A DNA stretch of 64,000 nt from Desulfosudis oleivorans. Lineage in GTDB: Bacteria > Desulfobacterota > Desulfobacteria > Desulfobacterales > SURF-7. A model generated the notes under the pieces. It made no database searches. It was not told where the DNA came from and saw only the letters and a program-made list of their open reading frames with translations. The DNA is taken from contig DYJC01000002.1 in assembly GCA_020723305.1 (NCBI GenBank), positions 124,001 to 188,000 of the forward strand, read 5' to 3'. A program made the position numbers and the translations under genes. Below are positions 44,160-52,785 of this stretch, one piece after another. Position 1 is the stretch's first letter. The number at the start of each line of letters is the position of its first letter.

Positions 44160-44951
44160 TTAACCCATGAGCGATCGGATAAAATCTGCCGGATCTTTTG
44201 CTCTTACCAGGCTTTCGCCGATCAGAAAATTATGGATTCCAAACTGCCGGCTTTTGACAATATCTTCTCTTCCGCTGATTCCACTGGCTGCGACAGGTGT
44301 TTGAAAAGGTTTTAGCTGTGAAACCAGTTTCATTGCAATATGGATATCGGTATCAAAGGAACTCAGGTTCCGGTTGTTGATCCCGATCAGTTCCGCTTCC
44401 GCCCAGACGGAATTTTCCAGATCCTCTTCATTATGGATTTCAACTAGTACGTCCAGGTTCAGCTCCTTACTGAGTATCAGATACTCCCTGAGTTGTTCCC
44501 TGGACAGAATCCTTGCGATCAGAAGGACTGCATCGGCTTCAAGCAATACGGATTCATAAAGCTGATAGGATGAAATCAGAAAATCTTTTCGAATCATGGG
44601 TAGACTTGAGCCCTGTCTTGCCAGTTTGAAATCTTGAAAGCTTCCTTTAAAAAAATGGGTATCCGTGAGCACAGACAAAGCACAGGCGCCTCCCTTTTCG
44701 TACAGTCCGGCCAGTTGAAACGGATCCAGATCCGGCCGGATATCTCCCTTTGAAGGAGATGCACGTTTGATCTCGGCGATGATATTCACCTTGTCCTTGG
44801 CAGTGCCTGCGAGCGAATCAAAAAAAGGACGCTTTTTGCGGATTTTTTCCTCTGCTTTTTTTCGTATCCGGTCTTCCGGCAGCTGTTTCCGGGCTGCCTG
44901 GATCTCCTCTCTTTTCCGGTCCACTATGGTTTGTAGGAAATCTTTTTTCAT
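44160..44951 (-). CDS. trpC: Indole-3-glycerol phosphate synthase
   Basis: 263 aa TIM barrel converting CdRP to indoleglycerol phosphate. Motifs: IIAEIKRASPSKG (catalytic Lys), LSVLTDTHFFKGSFQDF, IRKDFLISSYQLYES (catalytic Lys of the pair), LIGINNRNLSSFDTD and GISGREDIV. Monofunctional, not fused to TrpF. The start is 1 nt from the trpD stop, so they are translationally coupled. Confidence 0.96.
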   Translation of the reverse strand: MKKDFLQTIVDRKREEIQAARKQLPEDRIRKKAEEKIRKKRPFFDSLAGTAKDKVNIIAEIKRASPSKGDIRPDLDPFQLAGLYEKGGACALSVLTDTHFFKGSFQDFKLARQGSSLPMIRKDFLISSYQLYESVLLEADAVLLIARILSREQLREYLILSKELNLDVLVEIHNEEDLENSVWAEAELIGINNRNLSSFDTDIHIAMKLVSQLKPFQTPVAASGISGREDIVKSRQFGIHNFLIGESLVRAKDPADFIRSLMG

Positions 44952-44952
44952 C

Positions 44953-45969
44953 TTACCCGTTTTCCTGTGTAAAGTTTTTCAAATCGTTCAGTTTTGCGGC
45001 AGCGGCTCCGGAATCGATGGCGTTTTCTGCAAGCGCGATACCTTTTTGTAGATCTTCTGCTTTTCCTGCGGCCATCAATGCCGCGGCTGTGTTGAGGAGT
45101 ACAATATCTCTTTTCGGGCCTTTTTTCCCTTTCAGGATATCCATGGTGATTTCAGCATTCGCCTTTGGATCTCCTCCGGTAAGGTCACCGGGGCCGGCCG
45201 GTTTTCCGAAGAAGTCTTCGGGATGGATATCATAGGTTTTAATCCGACCTTCTTTCAGTTCAGACACTCTTGTGGGTGCGCAGATAGAGATCTCATCCAG
45301 GCCATCGTGACCATGAACAACCAGAGCTCTTTTCGTTCCCAGCAGCCGGAGTGCACCGGCGAACATTTCGGTCAGTTTTGGAGAAAACACTCCCAAAAGC
45401 TGGCAATTGGCTGCTGCCGGATTGGTCAACGGGCCCAGCATATTGAAGATGGAGCGAAGACCGATTTCTTTTCGGGCCCTTGCCGCATATTTCATGGCGC
45501 CGTGATATACCGGAGCAAAAAGAAACCCGATTCCGATTTCAGCAATGGCTTCTTCGGTGATTTCCGGATGGGTATCGATTTTCACACCCAGTGCTTCCAG
45601 GAGATCGGCACTTCCGCATTGACTGGATATGGATCGATTCCCGTGCTTGGCCACAGTAATGCCGCACCCGGCAACCACAAAGGCCGTCGTGGTTGAAATA
45701 TTGAAGGTTTTGAGACCGTCGCCGCCGGTTCCGCATGTGTCCATAACGGTGGATGCAGAGGTCTGGATACGCTGGGCTTTTTTTCTCATGGCCCTTGCGG
45801 CTCCTGCCAGCTCCTCAAGGGTTTCTCCTTTGGTGGCAAGTGCTCCCATGAATGCTCCGATCTGGGCGTCTGTAATATCCCCTGAAAAAATCTCCGTTAC
45901 CATCCCAGCCATCTCTTCCTGCGAGAGATCCTTTCCATGAATGATCTTGTTTAGATTGTCTTTGAACAT
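44953..45969 (-). CDS. trpD: Anthranilate phosphoribosyltransferase
   Basis: 338 aa. Attaches the phosphoribosyl group to anthranilate. Motifs: DTCGTGGDGLKTFNISTTTAFVVAG (PRPP-binding GTGGD), KHGNRSISSQCGSADLLEALG, FLFAPVYHGAMKYAARARKEIGLRSIFNMLGPLTNPA. It is not fused to the TrpG glutaminase domain, which is encoded just upstream with a 3-nt gap. Confidence 0.96.
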   Translation of the reverse strand: MFKDNLNKIIHGKDLSQEEMAGMVTEIFSGDITDAQIGAFMGALATKGETLEELAGAARAMRKKAQRIQTSASTVMDTCGTGGDGLKTFNISTTTAFVVAGCGITVAKHGNRSISSQCGSADLLEALGVKIDTHPEITEEAIAEIGIGFLFAPVYHGAMKYAARARKEIGLRSIFNMLGPLTNPAAANCQLLGVFSPKLTEMFAGALRLLGTKRALVVHGHDGLDEISICAPTRVSELKEGRIKTYDIHPEDFFGKPAGPGDLTGGDPKANAEITMDILKGKKGPKRDIVLLNTAAALMAAGKAEDLQKGIALAENAIDSGAAAAKLNDLKNFTQENG

Positions 45970-45972
45970 CGG

Positions 45973-46557
45973 CTACTCTCCCTTTATTTGTTTGGTCATA
46001 TTTAGAAAGTTTCTCAGCAGTCTTTTCCCGACTTTGGTCATGATCGATTCCGGATGAAACTGGATGCCTTCCGTCGGATGGTCGATATGGCGGATGCCCA
46101 TGATCTCACCATCATTGGATTCTGCCGTGATGATCAGACAATCCGGAAGGTGGTCTCTGGACACAGCCAGGGAATGATACCGCATGGCTTGAAACGGTTT
46201 ATCGATTCCTTGATAAATTGTTTTTCCATCCGCCTGAACCTCTGAGGTTTTGCCGTGCATGAGTCTTTGGGCAGATACGACCCGGCCTCCAAAAGCTTCA
46301 GCAATGGCCTGATGTCCCAGGCAGACGCCCAGGATCGGCAGTTTTCCGGAAAAGTGCTTGATCACAGCCAGGGAAATCCCGGCAGATTCCGGACGTCCGG
46401 GGCCAGGCGAGATGACGATGCCATCCGGCTGCCATTGTTCAATCTCTTCAACCGTTACCCGGTCATTCCGTATCACCTTCACTTCTGATCCAAGCTGGCC
46501 GAAATATTGTACAAGATTGTATGTAAACGAATCATAGTTGTCAATCATTGCAATCAT
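45973..46557 (-). CDS. trpG: Anthranilate synthase glutamine amidotransferase component
   Basis: 194 aa from ATG 46557, which overlaps the trpE stop as ATGA; the longer open frame upstream lies inside trpE and is not the real start. Class I glutaminase: MIDNYDSFTYNLVQYFGQLG, GPGRPESAG, catalytic Cys in LGVCLGHQAIAEAFGG, and the His-Glu pair in GIQFHPESIMT. It supplies ammonia to TrpE. Confidence 0.96.
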   Translation of the reverse strand: MIAMIDNYDSFTYNLVQYFGQLGSEVKVIRNDRVTVEEIEQWQPDGIVISPGPGRPESAGISLAVIKHFSGKLPILGVCLGHQAIAEAFGGRVVSAQRLMHGKTSEVQADGKTIYQGIDKPFQAMRYHSLAVSRDHLPDCLIITAESNDGEIMGIRHIDHPTEGIQFHPESIMTKVGKRLLRNFLNMTKQIKGE

Positions 46558-48059
46558 TTTGTGACCCTCCCATCCTGCCCGGCATTGGCCTGCACCAATT
46601 GCAGCGCCCGTTGTATGGCCATGGCCTTGTTGACGGTTTCGATCCGTTCTTTTTCCGGATCGGAATCGGCCACAATGCCGGCTCCGGCCCGGACAATCAT
46701 CTGGTCGTTCTCGATGCATGCGGTTCGGATGGTGATGGCCATATCCATGTTCCCGTTAAATGAAATATAACCGACTGCACCGCCATACGTGCCTCTCGGT
46801 TCTTTCTCCAATTCTGCGATGATTTCCATTGCCCTGATTTTGGGTGCTCCGGAAAGGGTTCCGGCCGGGAAGGTGGCTGCCAGCAATTCCCAAGCGTCGC
46901 ACTCGGGTTTCAGATCACAGTGGATATTGGAAACCAGATGCATCACATGGGAATACCGCTCCACGACCATCAGATCGGTGACCTGTACGGTTCCGATTTC
47001 AGCAATCCGTCCCAGATCATTTCTGCCCAGATCAACCAGCATTAAATGTTCGGCACACTCTTTTTCATCTTTTAACAGCTCATCTGCCAGGGCTCTGTCT
47101 TCCTGTTCATTTTTTCCCCTGGGACGGGTTCCGGCGATGGGCCTGAGTGTGGCGACTCCGTTTTCAAGCCTTACCATGGTTTCCGGAGAAGAGCCGACAA
47201 GAGCAATATTGCCAAGATCCATGAAATACATATAGGGAGAAGGATTGATATACCGCTGTGCCCGATACAGACTCCACAGATCCGGAGGAGGATCGCAGAG
47301 AAAGGGTTGTGAGATGACCGCCTGAATAATATCACCGGCTTTAATGTATTCCTTGGTTTTTTCAACGTGAGTGCGGAATTGTTGTTCTTCGATCACCGGT
47401 GAAAGATGATACCGGCTCTTCTGATGTTCGACCTCTTTTTCACGGATCGGACTTTTCATGATGGAAAGCATGCGGTTGATCCGCTGGAAAGCCTTGTCAT
47501 ATATCTGATCCGGGGGATCCGTTGAATCCTTGGTAAAGGTGATGACCATGGCCTTGAGGGTATTTTGTATGTTATCGAAAATAATGACTTCATCCGGGAT
47601 AATAAAATGTGCCAAAGATTTATTTTCCGGCCATTGGTTTGGGATTTTTTCAAAAAAGGAAACCATTTCATAGGTAAGATAACCGACCATCCCTCCCCAG
47701 AATCTGGGCAAATCATCAATGATGGCAGGAGTATAGGATTCGATGAGATTCCGTAACACGGAAAGCGGCTTTCCATGATGAAGAATTTTTTCTCTCTTTT
47801 GGTTTTCAATAATCTCAACATGATCCAAAAAGATCCGTATATGAGATCGGGCAGAGGTTCCTAGAAAACTATACCGGCCCCAGCGCTCTCCGCCTTCAAC
47901 GCTTTCAAACAGGAAGACAGGGTCTTTCCTGTGAAATTTATTCAGAAGGGAAACCGGTGTTTCCGTGTCGGCCAATATTTCCATACAGACCGGAATCACA
48001 TTGTATTGGTTTGACAATTGACAGTATGTTTTTTTATCCGGAAATTGTTTCAGCAACAT
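46554..48059 (-). CDS. trpE: Anthranilate synthase component I
   Basis: 501 aa from ATG 48059, which has GGAGGAG 6 nt upstream; an ATG 15 nt earlier overlaps that ribosome-binding site and is rejected. The N-terminal half carries the feedback-inhibition region (VFLFESVEGGERWGRYSFLG, with the Leu/Ser-type Trp site). The C-terminal chorismate-binding half has RPIAGTRPRGKNEQED, LVDLGRNDLGR, AATFPAGTLSGAPKIRAMEII and YGGAVGYISFNGNMD. First structural gene of the attenuator-controlled operon. Confidence 0.97.
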   Translation of the reverse strand: MLLKQFPDKKTYCQLSNQYNVIPVCMEILADTETPVSLLNKFHRKDPVFLFESVEGGERWGRYSFLGTSARSHIRIFLDHVEIIENQKREKILHHGKPLSVLRNLIESYTPAIIDDLPRFWGGMVGYLTYEMVSFFEKIPNQWPENKSLAHFIIPDEVIIFDNIQNTLKAMVITFTKDSTDPPDQIYDKAFQRINRMLSIMKSPIREKEVEHQKSRYHLSPVIEEQQFRTHVEKTKEYIKAGDIIQAVISQPFLCDPPPDLWSLYRAQRYINPSPYMYFMDLGNIALVGSSPETMVRLENGVATLRPIAGTRPRGKNEQEDRALADELLKDEKECAEHLMLVDLGRNDLGRIAEIGTVQVTDLMVVERYSHVMHLVSNIHCDLKPECDAWELLAATFPAGTLSGAPKIRAMEIIAELEKEPRGTYGGAVGYISFNGNMDMAITIRTACIENDQMIVRAGAGIVADSDPEKERIETVNKAMAIQRALQLVQANAGQDGRVTK

Positions 48060-48078
48060 GATCAACTCCTCCATAAAT

Positions 48079-48111
48079 AAAAAAAGGGGCCGCGGTGTTT
48101 CCCACGGCCCC
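48079..48111 (-). terminator. trp attenuator terminator
   Basis: On the minus strand GGGGCCGTGG, loop GAAACA, CCGCGGCCCC and seven T: a strong intrinsic terminator 20 nt before the trpE start. Upstream lie CAAAACCGTG (about 48147-48156) and GCCACGGTTTT (48121-48132). The latter can pair either with CAAAACCGTG or with the CCGTGGG strand of the terminator, giving the antiterminator/terminator switch. Confidence 0.9.
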
Positions 48112-48181
48112 TGAAAATGAAAAACCGTGGCATTTCTTGGAAGTGCTCACGGTTTTGGATCTTTGTTTTATCTTACTTTTC

Positions 48182-48274
48182 TCAGACTGGTATCGTCCCG
48201 CAGGCAAGCTTCCTGAAGCAGGTACGCCACCACCAGTGAAAACAGGTTACGGTTATGTTACGATTACGTCTCAT
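48182..48274 (-). CDS. trpL: trp operon leader peptide with three consecutive Trp codons
   Basis: 30-codon frame, ATG at 48274, stop TGA at 48182-48184. It begins MRRNRNITVTCFHWWWRT; the three TGG codons in tandem are at 48227-48235. Its position between the trp promoter and the terminator and the Trp run make it a classical attenuation leader: when charged tRNA-Trp is scarce, the ribosome stalls and the antiterminator forms. The Shine-Dalgarno is weak (AAGG about 14 nt upstream). Confidence 0.9.
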   Translation of the reverse strand: MRRNRNITVTCFHWWWRTCFRKLACGTIPV

Positions 48275-48304
48275 TTTGTTCAATTGCCTTTTTTTTATGA
48301 TTAA

Positions 48305-48334
48305 CCATTACCCTCCGGCAGGAACATCTGTCAA
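48305..48334 (-). promoter_or_regulatory. trp operon promoter
   Basis: On the minus strand TTGACA (48329-48334), 18 nt, TAATGG (48305-48310), about 30 nt upstream of trpL. No TrpR-type operator is recognised; regulation looks like attenuation. Confidence 0.6.
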
Positions 48335-48471
48335 GTCTTTTTTTAAAAGGGTTTCAAACACATGAGAATTATGGTAATGGTGGATCAGGATGAAATTTCA
48401 ATCGCCGGAGGCAACCCTCTATCATCTGATAAACAGATCACTTATAATTATCTATCGGATTGAATACGATC

Positions 48472-49296
48472 ATGACACTCAGGAACAGTCAGTTGACTTT
48501 TTTACAGCATGTTCAGAATCTGTTTGCCGGACTTGGAAAGTATCCTATCGAATGGATACGCGAGTTGGGAGCAGTGGCTATTTTTTTTATCAGCAGCCTG
48601 GTTTATATTTTCTCCTATCCGTTTCAGATCCGGAAAATAGTCGATCAGATCCATTTTATCGGTGCTAAATCACTGTTTGTGATCACGCTGACAGGGGCTT
48701 TCACAGGCATGGTTTTAGGATTGCAGGGGTATTATACACTGGTAAAGTTCGGTTCGGAAGGGCTACTGGGAGTTGCGGTGTCCTTAACCCTGATTCGTGA
48801 GCTCGGACCGGTATTTACGGCGATCATGATTGTCGGCAGGGCAGGATCGGCAATGGCGGCTGAAATCGGCATTATGAGGATATCCGAGCAGGTGGATGCG
48901 CTTCAAACCATGGATATCAATCCCATCCGGTTTATCATCAGCCCCAAGGTCGCGGCGGCAATCATCAGTTTTCCTTTGCTGACGGCGGTTTTTGATGTTG
49001 TCGGAATTTATGGGGGATACCTGACCGGCTGTGTGCTTCTGGGGATCAATCCAGGCGCTTATTTTTCAAGGATTGAGTTGAATGTCATGATGGATGATAT
49101 CACGGGCGGATTTATCAAATCCATTGTGTTTGCAGTTGTGGTCGTGACCATTTGCTGCTATCAGGGATATTTTGTTCATATGCGGGAAGAGGGTTTTGGC
49201 GCAAGAGGGGTCAGCCTGGCCACGACGTCTGCAGTCGTAATTTCCAGTGTGCTGATCCTTGTTGTTGATTATGTGTTGACCTCATTTTTATTGTAA
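48472..49296 (+). CDS. mlaE: MlaE family lipid-transport permease
   Basis: 274 aa from the ATG at 48472; a TTG four codons earlier is possible. Five or six membrane helices. Family signatures: GLQGYYTLVKFGSEGLLGVAVSLTLIRELGPVFTAIMIVGRAGSAMAAEIG and EQVDALQTMDINPIRFIISPKVAA (the conserved EQ-DAL coupling helix that contacts MlaF). Permease of the inner-membrane MlaFED complex that moves phospholipids between inner and outer membrane. First gene of mlaEFDCA; the ATPase gene follows after 6 nt. Confidence 0.94.
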   Translation: MTLRNSQLTFLQHVQNLFAGLGKYPIEWIRELGAVAIFFISSLVYIFSYPFQIRKIVDQIHFIGAKSLFVITLTGAFTGMVLGLQGYYTLVKFGSEGLLGVAVSLTLIRELGPVFTAIMIVGRAGSAMAAEIGIMRISEQVDALQTMDINPIRFIISPKVAAAIISFPLLTAVFDVVGIYGGYLTGCVLLGINPGAYFSRIELNVMMDDITGGFIKSIVFAVVVVTICCYQGYFVHMREEGFGARGVSLATTSAVVISSVLILVVDYVLTSFLL

Positions 49297-49302
49297 GGAA
49301 TC

Positions 49303-50517
49303 ATGGCAACCCCACTGATACAGTTTGAGAAGGTTGAAAAAACCTTTGGATCCAATCGTATTTTAAAGCAGGTGGATATACAGCTTTTTCAAGGAGAGAT
49401 CACGGCCATTATTGGGAAAAGCGGGATGGGCAAGAGTGTTCTGCTCCGGCATATCATCGGGCTGCTGCGACCGGATTCCGGCAGGGTATTGTTCCAGGGG
49501 AGGCCCTTGCTGAAAATGAAACGGGAGGAACTGCGCATATTCAGGGAAAAGGTCAGTTATGTTTTTCAGGGAAATGCATTGTTTGATTCCATGACGGTGT
49601 ATGAAAATGTTGCCATGCCTCTGATTGAGAGAACCCGTCTGTCCAAAAAAGAGATTCAAGACAAGGTCCGGGAAAAACTGGAACAGCTTGAGCTTTATAA
49701 AGTGGATGACCAATATCCGTCACAGATTTCCGGCGGTATGAAAAAAAGGGTGGCATTGGCCAGGGCCTTGGTAACGGACCCTGAGATTATTTTATTTGAT
49801 GAACCCACCACAGGGCTTGATCCGATCCGCAAACATGCGGTTCATCATATGATATCCGACTATCAGAAACGATTCGGGTTTACCGGCATTATCGTGAGTC
49901 ATGCCATTCCGGATATTTTTTATATTTCTCAGCGGATTCTGATGCTGGATGAAGGAAATATCATTTTTGACGGAACACCCGGGGAAATTCAAAAAGAGAA
50001 GAATCCAACCGTCCAGGAATTTATTAAAGGGCTGAAAAGTGGTCAGGATCATGTAAACGGGATGGCACTTCAGCAGACCGAGGGTGAAAAACGGTTTCAT
50101 GAGGAGATGGATCGGCTTGAGCGGTACAATATTCCATTTTCCATTATCCTGCTGACCATTGAGAATATGGACGAGATCAGTCTTCGTATCGGACACATGG
50201 CAGCTCAGACTGTAATGAAGGATTTTTCCACCCATGTGCAGAAACATCTTCGGATTATTGACTCCTGCTCCCGGTTTGAGTTGAGTAAACTGATGGTCAT
50301 TCTTTCCGGCAGCAATCTGGAAAGAGCAAAGATCGTCTGCACCAGGCTTTCCATCGAACTTAGTAGAATTGAGATCGCCGGGGATAATCCTTTTTCTGAT
50401 TTCTGTTTTTCCATCTCAGCCGGTTTTATCGGAGTCGGGAAGGGGGATCAACTGGCGGATCTGATTGCAAGTGCGGAGAAAAAAAAGGATATGAGATATG
50501 AGTTCCGGGTCTGTTAG
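49303..50517 (+). CDS. mlaF: MlaF ATPase with a C-terminal degenerate GGDEF domain
   Basis: 404 aa, about 140 longer than a usual MlaF. ATPase (1-245): Walker A GKSGMGKS (about 38-45), Q-loop FQGNALFD, signature ISGGMKKRVALARALV, Walker B ILFDEPTTGLDP and H-loop VSHAI. Residues about 262-400 follow a nucleotide-cyclase fold: FHEEMDRLERYNIPFSIILLTIENMDEI at the start, IGHMAAQTVMKDFSTHVQKHLRIIDSCSRF, then FELSK where GGDEF should be, and CFSISAGFIGV before a final helix. The catalytic motif is absent, so it may bind nucleotide or serve as a regulatory dimer. Confidence 0.88.
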   Translation: MATPLIQFEKVEKTFGSNRILKQVDIQLFQGEITAIIGKSGMGKSVLLRHIIGLLRPDSGRVLFQGRPLLKMKREELRIFREKVSYVFQGNALFDSMTVYENVAMPLIERTRLSKKEIQDKVREKLEQLELYKVDDQYPSQISGGMKKRVALARALVTDPEIILFDEPTTGLDPIRKHAVHHMISDYQKRFGFTGIIVSHAIPDIFYISQRILMLDEGNIIFDGTPGEIQKEKNPTVQEFIKGLKSGQDHVNGMALQQTEGEKRFHEEMDRLERYNIPFSIILLTIENMDEISLRIGHMAAQTVMKDFSTHVQKHLRIIDSCSRFELSKLMVILSGSNLERAKIVCTRLSIELSRIEIAGDNPFSDFCFSISAGFIGVGKGDQLADLIASAEKKKDMRYEFRVC

Positions 50518-50655
50518 CAGATCATGTCTGGCCGGACTGAAAGATTCCCGGGCGAACATGATTGGAGTGACCTGTTTTTTTAGTAAAATTCAAAAAAGTT
50601 CGGTTATCTGCTTCAGTCAAAGAGAAGGAATAAGGATTCCTGTTGTGGAGGAAAT

Positions 50656-51102
50656 ATGAAAAAAACTTCAGTCGAAATTTCGGTTGGTTTGTTCGTTCTT
50701 GCCGGAATCATCTGCGTGGGGTATTTGGCCATTAAGCTTGGGAAAATGGAAATCATCGGGGAAAATACCTATACACTGTATGGTCAATTTGAATCGGTTA
50801 CCGGTTTGACCAGAGGGGCCAGTGTTGAAATTGCAGGCGTCCAGGTAGGGCAGGTTGCCGATATTCATCTTGATCATGAGTCACAAGAAGCAGTCGTGAC
50901 CATGAAAATCGGGAAAGAGGTCAAGCTGAGCGATGATGTGATTGCCTCTTTAAAAACAGCAGGATTGATCGGGGATAAATTTATCAAACTTACTCCGGGT
51001 GCTTCGGATATTGTTTTGAAGGATGGAGACAGGATAACAGAGACAGAGTCTGGTGTGGATATTGAAGAGTTGATCAGCAAATATGTGTTTGGCGGGGTTT
51101 GA
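50656..51102 (+). CDS. mlaD: MlaD family lipid-transfer protein
   Basis: 148 aa. One N-terminal membrane helix (VEISVGLFVLAGIICVGYLAIKLG), then an MCE domain: YTLYGQFESVTGLTRGASVEIAGVQVGQV, with the central pore-loop region VKLSDDVIASLKTAGLIGDKFIKLTPG. It forms the periplasmic hexameric ring attached to MlaFE. GTGGAGG lies upstream of the ATG. A 138-nt gap from mlaF has no gene. Confidence 0.95.
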   Translation: MKKTSVEISVGLFVLAGIICVGYLAIKLGKMEIIGENTYTLYGQFESVTGLTRGASVEIAGVQVGQVADIHLDHESQEAVVTMKIGKEVKLSDDVIASLKTAGLIGDKFIKLTPGASDIVLKDGDRITETESGVDIEELISKYVFGGV

Positions 51103-51145
51103 TGGAACAGCCTGAAGTGGATGAAATGATCATTATGGAGGGAGT

Positions 51146-51763
51146 ATGAAATATATGGCACGGTACATTTTTCTTCTTGTTTTTTTTATCTATGTCTCCC
51201 CGTTGTGGGCAGCAGAGCCTATGGAGGATCTCAAAGGACCGGTAGAACAGGTGATTCAGATTCTGCAGGATCCAAAATACAAGGACAAGGCACAAAGTGA
51301 TGTTCAACGGATCGAGATTATGGCTGTGATCCGGGAAATTTTTGATTTCCAGGAGATTTCAAAACGAACCATCTCCCGCCAATGGAAAAAGTTTACAAAA
51401 GAACAACAGCAGGAGTTTCAGGATACATTCGCTGATTTTCTGGGTCATACCTATTATCAGAAAGTCAGGGATGCCTATCAGGGAGAGAAGGTTGTTTTTT
51501 TATCACAGGAGCATTTAGAAAACGGCAAAGCAGTTGTAAAAACCAATATCCCGAGGCAGAACGGGGCGATTCCTCTGGATTATAAAATGGTAAACGGGAA
51601 AAGCGGCTGGCGTATTTATGATGTTATCATCGAAGGTGTAAGCCTTGTGAATAATTATCGAACCCAATTCAGTAAAATACTAAATAAGGAAACCCCGGAT
51701 CAGCTCATTGCCCGGCTGAAAAAGAAAATATCGGAACAGAAAAAGCAGGATGCTTCATCTTGA
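51146..51763 (+). CDS. mlaC: MlaC periplasmic phospholipid-binding protein
   Basis: 205 aa with a signal peptide ending near PLWAAEP. The ABC-type toluene tolerance/Ttg2D family pattern is present: EIFDFQEISKRTISRQWKKFTKEQQQEFQDTFADFLGHTYYQKV, NGAIPLDYKMVNGKSGWRIYDVIIEGVSLVNNYRTQFSKIL. It shuttles phospholipid between MlaA and MlaD. Its TGA overlaps the TTG start of mlaA as TTGA. Confidence 0.95.
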   Translation: MKYMARYIFLLVFFIYVSPLWAAEPMEDLKGPVEQVIQILQDPKYKDKAQSDVQRIEIMAVIREIFDFQEISKRTISRQWKKFTKEQQQEFQDTFADFLGHTYYQKVRDAYQGEKVVFLSQEHLENGKAVVKTNIPRQNGAIPLDYKMVNGKSGWRIYDVIIEGVSLVNNYRTQFSKILNKETPDQLIARLKKKISEQKKQDASS

Positions 51764-52782
51764 TTCATGAGCCAATTTCAAAACTACTAAAAAGCGTCAC
51801 ACCGGCGAAAGTCAGTGCCCGGAAAAGAGCCGAAAACACTGGATTGCGCTACGCTTCACTGCGTGTCCGGTTTTCGCCGGAACTACAACAACAGGCTTTT
51901 GAAATTGGCTCTCATGATTTCCATATAGCAGGGATAAAAAGAGTATTTCTGTTTTTCTTGATGGCAGGTTTCTGGTTTTTCAGTGAAGTAAACACCTCTT
52001 TTGCCCAATCGGATTATCCATCCAAACCCGATATCCACCCGTCGTCCGCCCGGAAACACTCTGAACCCTTAGAAGCTCCGGTCAACACCGTCGAAGATGA
52101 TGAAAACATGAAGGACGATGAGGCGTTTGATGACGAAGAGTATGAAGATGGTTTTTCTGAAGAGGAAGAGACAGCTGCCGAAATACCGGACCCGCTCGAG
52201 CCCTGGAACATGTTGATGTACCAGTTTAACGACAGGCTGTACTTCTGGGTTCTGAAACCTGTCAGTCAGGGGTATGGGTATGTAGTGCCGACGGCGGTAC
52301 GTAATAGCATATGGAATTTTTTCGAAAATCTTGAATCACCGCTTCAGTTTGTCAACTGTCTTCTTCAGGGAAAAGGGAGTGATGCAGAAGCAACCTTTGC
52401 CCGGTTTCTGGTCAACACTACCATTGGATTTCTGGGATTTGCTGATCCTGCCGGTGATTTCCCGAAATTAAAAAAAGCGGATGAGGATCTAGGGCAGACA
52501 TTTGGATACTGGGGGATCGGCACTGGTTGGTTTTTTACATTGCCGGTGCTGGGTCCTTCCACAATTCGTGATTCAGTAGGAATGGTCGGGGACATGTTTT
52601 TAAAACCCACATATTATATACGCGCGATCGAAATGTCTCTGGGGCTCAGGGCAGTTGAAACCATAAACACGACTTCTTTTCGTATCGGGGACTATGAGAC
52701 CATAAAGGAAGCGGCCCTGGATCCTTATGAGGCTATAAGGGACGGATACCTTCAGCTGAGAAAAAATAAGGTGGCGCATTAA
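51760..52782 (+). CDS. mlaA: MlaA family outer-membrane phospholipid protein with MITE-derived leader
   Basis: The frame from TTG 51760 (340 aa) overlaps the mlaC stop as TTGA, with AGGA about 9 nt upstream. Codons 4-51 are MITE M2. Removing M2 and one TCAT leaves MIHDFHIAGIKRVFLFFLMAGFWFF, a good signal peptide start, so the element appears to have inserted in frame. The next ATG is 51961, which would give a signal lacking positive charges. The body is typical: DPLEPWNMLMYQFNDRLYFWVLKPVSQGYGYVVP, FGYWGIGTGWFFTLPVLGPSTIRDSVG. An acidic linker (about 105-145) precedes it. There is no lipobox, unlike E. coli MlaA. It removes mislocalised phospholipid from the outer membrane. Confidence 0.9.
   Translation: MIHEPISKLLKSVTPAKVSARKRAENTGLRYASLRVRFSPELQQQAFEIGSHDFHIAGIKRVFLFFLMAGFWFFSEVNTSFAQSDYPSKPDIHPSSARKHSEPLEAPVNTVEDDENMKDDEAFDDEEYEDGFSEEEETAAEIPDPLEPWNMLMYQFNDRLYFWVLKPVSQGYGYVVPTAVRNSIWNFFENLESPLQFVNCLLQGKGSDAEATFARFLVNTTIGFLGFADPAGDFPKLKKADEDLGQTFGYWGIGTGWFFTLPVLGPSTIRDSVGMVGDMFLKPTYYIRAIEMSLGLRAVETINTTSFRIGDYETIKEAALDPYEAIRDGYLQLRKNKVAH
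51769..51911. mobile_element. MITE copy M2 (143 bp), in frame within mlaA
   Basis: Ends GAGCCAATTTCAAAAC and CTTTTGAAATTGGCTC; flanks TCAT on both sides. 143 bp plus the 4-bp duplication is 147, exactly 49 codons, and the mlaA reading frame through it has no stop. Confidence 0.9.
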
Positions 52783-52785
52783 ACC

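Noticed and set aside
45973-46719. Longer trpG start inside trpE
   Set aside because: The extra 54 residues are the out-of-frame reading of the trpE 3' end; the ATGA overlap at 46557 gives the standard TrpG N-terminus.
51760-51911. Treating the MITE-encoded leader as a separate gene
   Set aside because: It has no stop before mlaA and no homology as a protein; it is the reading of a transposed palindrome.
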